DNA from: Natronobeatus ordinarius
Lineage (GTDB): Archaea > Halobacteriota > Halobacteria > Halobacteriales > Natrialbaceae
Reading direction: 5' to 3'
Length of the DNA: 64,000 nucleotides
NCBI RefSeq assembly: GCF_024362485.1
Contig: NZ_CP101456.1
Coordinates: 682,001-746,000, forward strand
Shown here: piece by piece, positions 24,812 to 31,554 of the stretch
How positions within the stretch are numbered: the stretch's first letter is position 1
How the letters are laid out: the number at the start of each line of letters is the position of its first letter
Notes under the pieces: generated by a model
What the model was told of the DNA's origin: nothing
The model's input: only the letters and a program-made list of their open reading frames with translations
The model's database searches: none
Position numbers and translations under genes: made by a program

Positions 24812-26092
24812 TCAGTCCGCCTCTCCGTCGCCCTCGGAGAAGTCGAGGCCACCGGAGACCGTCGACCCGGCCGGAGATTCAGCGTCGCTCGTCGGGTCGA
24901 CGTCCTCGAGATTGCCGGTGGTCGTCGGGTCGCCGGTGGTCGTCGGGTCGCCGGTGGTCGTCGGGTCGCCGGTCGGTCGCTCGGCCGGGGAGTCACTCGA
25001 GCCGCCGACGGGTTCTTCTGATTCGAGGCCGATCTCACCTGGCTCGACGCCGGCGGCGGACGCCCGGCCAACCGCGCCGACGCGGTTTGCCACGGCATCG
25101 ACGAGATTCGACAGCGGCTCCGCCGCAGGACCGCCGCCGAGGACGGCCGGCGGGCCGTCGGCGTCGTTTCGCGTCCGGATCTCGGGGTCCATCGGAACCT
25201 CGGCGAGCAGGGGCACGTCGTACTCCTCGGCGACCTCGCTCCCGCCGCCGCTGCCGAAGAGGTCGTGGATCCCGCCGCAGTCAGGGCAGTGAAAGCCGCT
25301 CATGTTCTCGACGAGCCCGAGGATGGGAACGTCGTGATCGGAGAAGATCCGCAGCCCCTTGCGAACGTCGTCGAGCGCGACGTCTTCGGGCGTGGTCACG
25401 ATGAGCGCGCCGGCCACCGGCACCGTCTGGAGCAGCGTCAGCTGGGCGTCACCGGTCCCCGGTGGAAGATCGACGACCAGGTAGTCGAGCCGCCCCCACT
25501 CGACGTCCTCCAGCAGTTCGACGATCAGCTTGTCGATCATCGGCCCGCGGAGCATTGCGGGATCGTGTTTCTCCTCGTCGGGGACGAGAAACGCCATGCT
25601 CATCATCGTCACGTCGTAGGCTACCGGCGGGACGAGCGTCGCGTCGTCGGTGACGCCCGGCTCAGCCTCGATGCCGACCATCCGCGGGACGTTCGGACCG
25701 TAGATGTCGGCGTCGAACAACCCGACGCGAGCGCCCGCGTCGGCGAGGCCAGCAGCGAGGTTGGTCGCGACGGTCGTCTTCCCGACGCCGCCTTTGCCCG
25801 AGGAGACGGCGATCACGTTCCTGACGCCCGGAATGGGGCTCCCCGGGTCGCGATCCGGGAGCGTCACGGAGAGCCGCGCCTCGAGTCCCAGCTCGTCGGC
25901 GGCCTCGCGGATCTGCCGTCCCATCGCCATCTCGTCGGGGGCGTACGGCGCGGCGAACTCGAGGGTGAGCTCCGCGACGCCGTCGGCCACGCGGAGCTCG
26001 TCGATCAGCCCGAGCGAGACGATGTCGGCGTCGAGCGCTGGATCCTCGATCTCGCCCAGTCGGTCGCGAAGCTCGGCTTCGGTGGCCGTCAT
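24812..26092 (-). CDS. Mrp/NBP35 family Fe-S cluster carrier ATPase
   Basis: A 426-residue P-loop ATPase that loads Fe-S clusters onto apo-proteins. An N-terminal SUF/DUF59-type domain covers ~1-85. The deviant Walker A SSGKGGVGKTT is at ~95-105, followed by DADIYGPNVPRM. A CPDC pair near residue 280 is the likely cluster-bridging site. The C-terminal ~75 residues are an unusual acidic tail containing GDPTTT repeated three times, matched by an 18-bp DNA repeat (24917-24970). It sits between the Fe-S-rich HdrA-like gene and mobA on one strand, which suggests it matures the clusters of this respiratory complex. Confidence 0.9.
   Translation of the reverse strand: MTATEAELRDRLGEIEDPALDADIVSLGLIDELRVADGVAELTLEFAAPYAPDEMAMGRQIREAADELGLEARLSVTLPDRDPGSPIPGVRNVIAVSSGKGGVGKTTVATNLAAGLADAGARVGLFDADIYGPNVPRMVGIEAEPGVTDDATLVPPVAYDVTMMSMAFLVPDEEKHDPAMLRGPMIDKLIVELLEDVEWGRLDYLVVDLPPGTGDAQLTLLQTVPVAGALIVTTPEDVALDDVRKGLRIFSDHDVPILGLVENMSGFHCPDCGGIHDLFGSGGGSEVAEEYDVPLLAEVPMDPEIRTRNDADGPPAVLGGGPAAEPLSNLVDAVANRVGAVGRASAAGVEPGEIGLESEEPVGGSSDSPAERPTGDPTTTGDPTTTGDPTTTGNLEDVDPTSDAESPAGSTVSGGLDFSEGDGEAD
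24917..24970 (-). repeat. 18-bp tandem repeat, three copies, in the Mrp tail
   Basis: GGTGGTCGTCGGGTCGCC occurs three times head to tail (24917, 24935, 24953) with no mismatch. On the coding strand it encodes GDPTTT units. Perfect identity at codon level suggests recent expansion by slippage. Confidence 0.85.
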
Positions 26093-26168
26093 CGCGGGCC
26101 GCCCCCGTTCGCGCCGTTCGTCGGTTGATGCACCGTCGCGTCGTCCGTGGTCGCAAGTTCGATCGTGC

Positions 26169-28271
26169 TCATAATTTGAAGGCGAGTTCGCCCTTGCAGT
26201 CGCTGCAGTACTCGGCCATGTGGCCCTCGGCGCCCGGCAGTTCGCCGTCGGGGAGCTGGGCTTTCATGTTCTCGACGGTCGCGGTGCTGGTGAACTCCTC
26301 CCCGCAGCCCCGACAGGCGAAGGGCTCGTCCTCGTGGACGACCGTCCAGGCCTCCCCGCCGGTTCGCTCCGGCAGCAAGCCGAGGTCGAGTCCCGGCTCC
26401 ATCGTGATCGCGCTCTCGGGACAGCCGGTCTCACAGAGCCCGCAGTTGACACAGCGCTCGTGACTGAACTCGAGGCAGCCGTCCTCGTTGCGGATCGCGT
26501 CGACGGGACAGAGGTTCGAGCACGTCGGGGTCAGCCCACAGGCGTCGCTGACGGTCATCACGCCAAAGTTCTCGAGCCCCCGAATCCGGTCGCGGTCGGG
26601 CTCGACGTGGTCGAGGATCGCTCGGACGCTCTCGAGTGCCCACGTACTGTTCCCGTAGGCGGACCGTTCGTCGGCCTCGATCGCCCGACCCGTGGCCTCG
26701 TGGGCGCCGGGTGGGACGGGCGTCGGAGACAGGCCGTCGACGAACGTCGAGAGCGACGACCCAAAGCCTGCGGGGTCGTCGGGGTCGGGGGCGAGGAAGG
26801 CCACCCGTTCGCCGAGGCCGAGGTCCGTCGTCGCCCGGTTCAGCCGGTCGACGAACTCGGCCTTGGGATCCGGTCCCGAGTGCTGGCAGTCACAGCCACA
26901 GCCGAGAATCGTCACCCCATCGGCGCCCGCTGCGAGCGCGTGGAGCACGTGGGCCTCGCCGACGGTGTCCGTGCAGTCGACCGCGACGGGGAGGATCGGC
27001 GGGTAGGCGACGTCGGCCCGGCCGCTTGCGGCGAGCCGGCCGTAGCGTCTGAGCGCCGTCGCCGCCCGCTTCGAACAGACGAACGCCACGACCTGGGTGT
27101 CGATCGCCGGGCCCGACCGGTCGAGGAGACCGCCACTCGGCTCCGCGGCGACGAGCGCCTCCACCTCGCGGGCGAGTCGCTCGTTCGTGCGTTCGGGCAG
27201 TTCGACGGCGCCCGTCGGACAGGTGCTCGTACACGCCCCGCAGGTCTGGCAGGCCGCCAGATCGAAGGCGACCTCGTCGGGGGCCGGCCGGGAGACGGCG
27301 TCGTGCGGACAGGCTTCGACACAGGCCGTACACCCCTGCTGGCCGGAGTCGCCGGCCGCACAGATCCCGACGTCGTACTCGAGGCCCGAGGCGAGGTCGG
27401 CGTCGAACAGCGCGGTTACGGCCGCGACGGTCTCGAGCCCGCTTCCCGTGTGATAGCCCGTCTTCCCGCCGGGGGCGGGCGTCTCGGCACCCGGGTGGAC
27501 GACCTGGTCGACGGTGATCGTCTGCCGGGTTCCCCGAAGATCGATCGCGTTCGTCGGACAGACCTCGACCCACTCGCCGTCCGGCGCGTCGGGCGCGACG
27601 TCCACCGGCGTCCGCGTCACCGCGTCCTCGGGGCCGGCCTCGACGCAGCGCAGGCAGTCGATGCAGTCGTCGGTCACCCGCGCCTCGAGGGTCAGTTCGA
27701 ACCCACCCAGCGAGCCCGAAACGTCGACGACGCGGCCGCGCTCGAGGCGAACCCCCGCGAGATCGACGTCGATGTCGTCGAACTCCTCGCCGTCGGCGAG
27801 CAGGGTCACGTCGGCCGAGGTGGCGAGCGTGGACGCGAGGTCGGCGTCGCCGACGACGGCCACCGACCGGCCGACGGTCGCGTCGACCGCCGGCTCGTCG
27901 GCTCCGCCGTGGTCGAGGCTCGCCCGGGCCGCGTTCACGAGCCGGGCGGTCTTCTCCGTCGCTGCGCGCTCGTCGTGGACCCAGCCCGCCCCCTCGCGCT
28001 GATCGACGAAGTGAATAGTCACATCGGTCTCGGCCTCGATCCGCTCGAGGCTCGCCTGGCCGGCGGCGGCCGGACAGGTGACGAGCAGCTCCTCGAGGTC
28101 GCGCGCCTCGACGACCTCTCGAATATCGTCGACGGTTTCGGCGCCACACAGCAGGTCGGAGCTCGCCGCCACCTCGACGCCGTCGATTCGGTCGCGGACG
28201 GTCTCGAGGTCGAGCGCACACGTGCCGGCGCAGTCACAGACGAACGCACCGACGCTCGCGTCGTCGGTCAT
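26169..28271 (-). CDS. HdrA-like / MvhD-like iron-sulfur fusion protein
   Basis: A 700-residue electron-transfer protein. Residues 1-125 match the HdrA N-terminal domain (FVCDCAGTC; GAGWVHDERAATEKTARLVN). The HdrA FAD domain should follow, but 134-195 is short and SVAVVGDADLAS lacks the G-x-G-x-x-G dinucleotide motif. Ferredoxin motifs come next: CIDCLRC (203-209), CTACVEACP (314-322) and CQTCGACTSTCP (341-352). Residues ~394-520 are an MvhD/FlpD domain (AFVCSKR; GADGVTILGCGCDCQHS). A C-terminal two-cluster ferredoxin (CVNCGLCETGCP) and a zinc ribbon (CRGCGEEF, CSDCKGE) end the protein. It probably wires the Mo-oxidoreductase module to a soluble electron pool. Loss of the flavin site argues against bifurcation. 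Confidence 0.85.
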   Translation of the reverse strand: MTDDASVGAFVCDCAGTCALDLETVRDRIDGVEVAASSDLLCGAETVDDIREVVEARDLEELLVTCPAAAGQASLERIEAETDVTIHFVDQREGAGWVHDERAATEKTARLVNAARASLDHGGADEPAVDATVGRSVAVVGDADLASTLATSADVTLLADGEEFDDIDVDLAGVRLERGRVVDVSGSLGGFELTLEARVTDDCIDCLRCVEAGPEDAVTRTPVDVAPDAPDGEWVEVCPTNAIDLRGTRQTITVDQVVHPGAETPAPGGKTGYHTGSGLETVAAVTALFDADLASGLEYDVGICAAGDSGQQGCTACVEACPHDAVSRPAPDEVAFDLAACQTCGACTSTCPTGAVELPERTNERLAREVEALVAAEPSGGLLDRSGPAIDTQVVAFVCSKRAATALRRYGRLAASGRADVAYPPILPVAVDCTDTVGEAHVLHALAAGADGVTILGCGCDCQHSGPDPKAEFVDRLNRATTDLGLGERVAFLAPDPDDPAGFGSSLSTFVDGLSPTPVPPGAHEATGRAIEADERSAYGNSTWALESVRAILDHVEPDRDRIRGLENFGVMTVSDACGLTPTCSNLCPVDAIRNEDGCLEFSHERCVNCGLCETGCPESAITMEPGLDLGLLPERTGGEAWTVVHEDEPFACRGCGEEFTSTATVENMKAQLPDGELPGAEGHMAEYCSDCKGELAFKL

Positions 28272-28402
28272 GGCTCTTCCCGTCTGAGTCGTGGTTCGGC
28301 GTCGCTCCGGCGAGCGACGCGGTCGATTCGGTCGTGGACGGGTTCGCGTCCGCCTCGTTCAGCTGTCGTGAAACTCGTCATAGCGTGAAGATCTATCGTG
28401 AA

Positions 28403-29062
28403 TTATCGGTCGATCGTTACGCCTTCTTCCTCGAGCGCCGTCACGTGGAGGTCGAGGACGGCCTCGGTCAGCGCGAAGAGCCCGCGGTAGAACGCCGGGG
28501 GATCGTCCCGTTCGGCCGCGTCGTGGAACTCGGGGAGCCAGTCGCCGACGTGAGTCTCGACGAACGCGAGCTGGCGCGTCCGATCGCCCTGGGCACACAG
28601 CTCGGCGAGAAAGGCGAGTTCGTACCCCGCGTGGTCGACGAGGTGGTCGTCGACCGCGAGCTCGAATCCTGCTTCGAGGTAGAAGGCCTCGACCGCCGGC
28701 GAACTCGGGCCGTTGAGCACGCCGTCGACGTACAGCGACTCGTACGGCGGCGGCGTCGACTCCCCGCGGCTGACGCCGTGGAACAGCCGCGTGAACGCCG
28801 CCCGGAGTTGCTCGAGGTCGGTCTCGGCCGCCAGAACGGCGTCGACGGCCGTGGCGAGGTTGTCGGGCAGCTCTGGGTCGGTCGCGACGGCGCTACACAG
28901 CGACTCGAGCGACTCGAGAAGCTCGTCGTCGGGGGCCTCGAGGTAGGCCCGGCCGAGGGTCCGGTAGACCGGTGCCAGGAGCGGGCCGAGTTCCGAGGGC
29001 GTCGCGTCGTCGATCGTCGACGCAGCGGCGGACGGTCGGCCTGAACGGTTCGAATCGTGCAT
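28403..29062 (-). CDS. TorD/DmsD-type molybdoenzyme chaperone
   Basis: A 219-residue all-helical cytosolic protein of the TorD/NarJ family. These bind the Tat signal and cofactor-free form of a DMSO-reductase-family enzyme until the cofactor is inserted. Family features are YRTLGRAYLEAPDDELLESL near the N-terminus, FHGVSRGESTPPPYESLYVDG (the conserved pocket region, split here by a turn) and the late FYRGLFALTEAVLD. The client is presumably the Tat-exported Mo enzyme at 31551-34340. It lies 79 bases after the small membrane gene and 131 bases before the HdrA-like gene. The latter gap could hold a second promoter. Confidence 0.88.
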   Translation of the reverse strand: MHDSNRSGRPSAAASTIDDATPSELGPLLAPVYRTLGRAYLEAPDDELLESLESLCSAVATDPELPDNLATAVDAVLAAETDLEQLRAAFTRLFHGVSRGESTPPPYESLYVDGVLNGPSSPAVEAFYLEAGFELAVDDHLVDHAGYELAFLAELCAQGDRTRQLAFVETHVGDWLPEFHDAAERDDPPAFYRGLFALTEAVLDLHVTALEEEGVTIDR

Positions 29063-29141
29063 GCTGAACGGTCGTCGTATCCATATCGGCCAGGACTAAT
29101 ACGTTTCTCGGTATCGGTGCACTGCGAGGTGGCGGGTGGGT

Positions 29142-29336
29142 TCAGCCGGGGATGATGACCTGGAAGGCGATCGGGATGACCGCCCCGAGGACCATCGCCA
29201 AGAGCAGCGCCGCCATGACACCGACGCCGATCGCGGCCGTCCGGTTGTCGCGTGGCTTCCCGAGGAACCAGCCGAGCAGGGTGACGTACAGCGGCACGAG
29301 GACGATTCCGAAGATCACCCACAGTCCCATGCTCAT
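29142..29336 (-). CDS. Two-helix small membrane protein of the Mo-enzyme operon
   Basis: 64 residues with two predicted membrane helices: LWVIFGIVLVPLYVTLLGWF (5-24) and IGVGVMAALLLAMVLGAVIP (~36-55). A basic loop GKPRDNRTAA sits between them. The ATG overlaps the NrfD stop (ATGA at 29333-29336), so it is translated with the complex and is likely an accessory membrane subunit. I recognise no named family. It could stabilise NrfD or help quinone access; this is inference from position only. Confidence 0.8.
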   Translation of the reverse strand: MSMGLWVIFGIVLVPLYVTLLGWFLGKPRDNRTAAIGVGVMAALLLAMVLGAVIPIAFQVIIPG

Positions 29337-30694
29337 GCCTCGGTCACCTCCGCGTCGGATTCCGCGGCCTCGTCGGGGGCCGGGCTGGCGTGCTCGAGTT
29401 CGACGATCGGGATGATCTTCGTGGCGACGAGGAAGATCAACACGGCCACGGCGATCGTTCCGAACGCCATGGTGAACTCAGGAATCGTCGGCCAGTAGCT
29501 GTTCTCGGGGAACATGCCCGCGAGCGGGTCGCGCGTCGGGTAGAGCAGCCCCTCGACGACGAAGACGATCTTCTTCAGCAAGATTGCGCTCGTCACGAGG
29601 AACGCGGCGACCGCCGAGGCCGCGACGCTGTAGAGCGATGGGCGAAGCGCCTGGGCGACGAGATACGCCAGCGCGACGAGCAGGCCGCCGACGGCCAGCC
29701 AGAACGGCACTGCCATGCGGCCGGCGACGAGCGACTGGGTGAGCGCGCCGGTCTCGGCGGGTGCGGCGGGGTACGAGCCGGTAACGAGGCTCTGGAGCAG
29801 GAACCACAGCGTCACCAGCACGAGCGCGATCAGCGCCTTGTTCAGGCCGCGGAAGATCTCGTCGCCGATGACGTCGTCCCAGCCGTAGGCCCACCGGAAG
29901 GCAGCGGCGGTGATGACCACGGCGGCGATGGCCGAGGTCATCGACTCCGCGAACATCGCGGGGCCGTGGGAGGCGCCGAACCAGCCGGGGTGCATCCCCA
30001 TCGTGGCGAACAGCCACGGGACCACGCCGCCGCTCATCAGCGGGACGAGTAGCAGGATGCCGATCGCCATCCACCACGCCATCTGCGCGCTCTTCTCGCG
30101 CTCGCTGGGGCGGTAGCCGATCAGCAACAGTTTGTACAGCGGGTTCAGCGCCGACGGCAGCGTCCCGCGCTGCAGACAGTCGTGCAGGTCGGTCCGCAGC
30201 GTGATGATGAGGTACGTTCCCGCCATGATGAAGTAGAGGAACGTCGCCGTCATGTCCCAGGTCAGCGGCGAGGTCTGGACCGTCGTCGGCCAGTTGGTGA
30301 TCATCACCCAGAGCGTGTCCGGGCGGCCGATGTCGAACAGGATGTTCGTCGCCGCCATCGGCAGCGCGATCAGCGTCAGGATCTCGGCGATTCGGGCGAT
30401 CGGCAGGTACTCCTCGAAGTCGAAGAGACGAACCGCAGCCGAGATCGCCACGCCGCCGTGGGCGATGCCGATCCACCAGATGAACGTCCCGATGTACAGC
30501 CCCCACGGGACGCCACCCTGGGTCCCCCAGCCGCGCAGGCCGGTGACGGCCATCCCGAAGCGCAGCTGGCTGACGTAGGCGACCGCCGTCGCCAGCGAGA
30601 GGATCGCCGTGACAGCCAGCGCGACGTAGAACTTACTCGAGGTCCGCCGCAGCGGCTCGGTCAGCCGCTCGACGTCGGCGTCGATCGCGCTCAC
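29333..30694 (-). CDS. NrfD/PsrC-type quinone-interacting membrane subunit
   Basis: A 453-residue polytopic protein of about ten helices, the long form of the NrfD/PsrC family. It exchanges electrons between the Fe-S subunit and menaquinone. Typical stretches are GLYIGTFIWWIGIAHGGVAISA, FDIGRPDTLWVMI and GASHGPAMFAESMTSA. A charged ELEHASPAPDEAAESD tail is cytosolic or extracellular. No haem-binding motif is visible. Start and stop both overlap neighbouring genes by ATGA (30691-30694 and 29333-29336), fixing the operon order Mo subunit, Fe-S subunit, NrfD, small protein. Confidence 0.9.
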   Translation of the reverse strand: MSAIDADVERLTEPLRRTSSKFYVALAVTAILSLATAVAYVSQLRFGMAVTGLRGWGTQGGVPWGLYIGTFIWWIGIAHGGVAISAAVRLFDFEEYLPIARIAEILTLIALPMAATNILFDIGRPDTLWVMITNWPTTVQTSPLTWDMTATFLYFIMAGTYLIITLRTDLHDCLQRGTLPSALNPLYKLLLIGYRPSEREKSAQMAWWMAIGILLLVPLMSGGVVPWLFATMGMHPGWFGASHGPAMFAESMTSAIAAVVITAAAFRWAYGWDDVIGDEIFRGLNKALIALVLVTLWFLLQSLVTGSYPAAPAETGALTQSLVAGRMAVPFWLAVGGLLVALAYLVAQALRPSLYSVAASAVAAFLVTSAILLKKIVFVVEGLLYPTRDPLAGMFPENSYWPTIPEFTMAFGTIAVAVLIFLVATKIIPIVELEHASPAPDEAAESDAEVTEA

Positions 30695-31554
30695 TGGACC
30701 TCACCACCGTCGGCGACGAGGTACGCAGCGTCGCGCTCGCGTTCGGCCTCGATCGCCTCGTCGGTGTCTTTGTACTCGTTTTCCATCCCGCGGGCGGCGT
30801 TGCTCGGTTTGTCGCCGAGGTAGACGACGTTCGGCTCGTTGCCGGAGTTCTCGAGCATCTTCCAGCGCTGTTTGGCACCTTTCTCCTCGAGGTACTGGCG
30901 CGGCTTGCTCTGTGGGTCTTCCATGTCGCCGAAGTGGATCACGTTGATCGGACAGACCTCCTCGCAGGCGGTCGTCCCGGCCAGCTCGTCGTCGCCCGAG
31001 TCCTGGCGGTGGACACAGAAGGTACACTTGCCCATCGTGCCGACCTTGTGGTTGCCGCCACCCATCTTCGTCCCGCGTGGCTCCTGGGCCGCCTGGAGCC
31101 GCGGATTCTCCCAGGCACCGCCGGAGCCGTCGAGATCGGCGTCGAGTTCCTCGAGATTCTGGCGGACCTCCCGGGCGAGTTCGTCGTCAGCGGCGAAACC
31201 GTACTGTCCCTCTTCGGGGTCGCGCCACTGGAAGAAGTTGACGCCGTAGGGACAGCCGACCTCACAGTACCGACAGCCGATACACGTGCTGTAATCGGTG
31301 AGGACGATGCCGTCCTCTTCGCGCTTGAACCGCGCGTTCGTCGGGCAGACGTCCGCACAGGAGGGCTCCGAACAGTGGTGACACGGGTTCGGGGTGAAGC
31401 CCTGCTCGACGTCGGGGAACTCCCCTTCCTCGTAGCGGAAGACGTTCATCCAGAACGCGCCGCGCGGGGTGTCGTTCTCGGTCTTGCAGGCGACCATGCA
31501 GGCGCGACAGCCCTGACAGCGCTCGACGTCGATGACCATGCCCATCTGGCTCAT
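30691..31554 (-). CDS. Four-cluster ferredoxin-like subunit (DmsB/PsrB type)
   Basis: A 287-residue electron-transfer subunit with four 4Fe-4S motifs. The first is CQGCRACMVACK (Cys 13, 16, 19, 23), the second CHHCSEPSCADVCP, the third CIGCRYCEVGCPYG, and a fourth includes CTFCVHRQ and CEEVCP. An insert with FFQWRDPEEGQYGFAADDELAREV and a GSGGAWENPRLQAAQEP loop between clusters is longer than in DmsB. It has no Tat signal of its own, so it would be exported by hitch-hiking on the Mo subunit. It overlaps both neighbouring genes by ATGA. Confidence 0.93.
   Translation of the reverse strand: MSQMGMVIDVERCQGCRACMVACKTENDTPRGAFWMNVFRYEEGEFPDVEQGFTPNPCHHCSEPSCADVCPTNARFKREEDGIVLTDYSTCIGCRYCEVGCPYGVNFFQWRDPEEGQYGFAADDELAREVRQNLEELDADLDGSGGAWENPRLQAAQEPRGTKMGGGNHKVGTMGKCTFCVHRQDSGDDELAGTTACEEVCPINVIHFGDMEDPQSKPRQYLEEKGAKQRWKMLENSGNEPNVVYLGDKPSNAARGMENEYKDTDEAIEAERERDAAYLVADGGEVQ

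Noticed and set aside
26169-28271. Electron-bifurcating HdrA as in methanogens
   Set aside because: The dinucleotide-binding motif and most of the FAD domain are missing, so flavin-based bifurcation is not supported.
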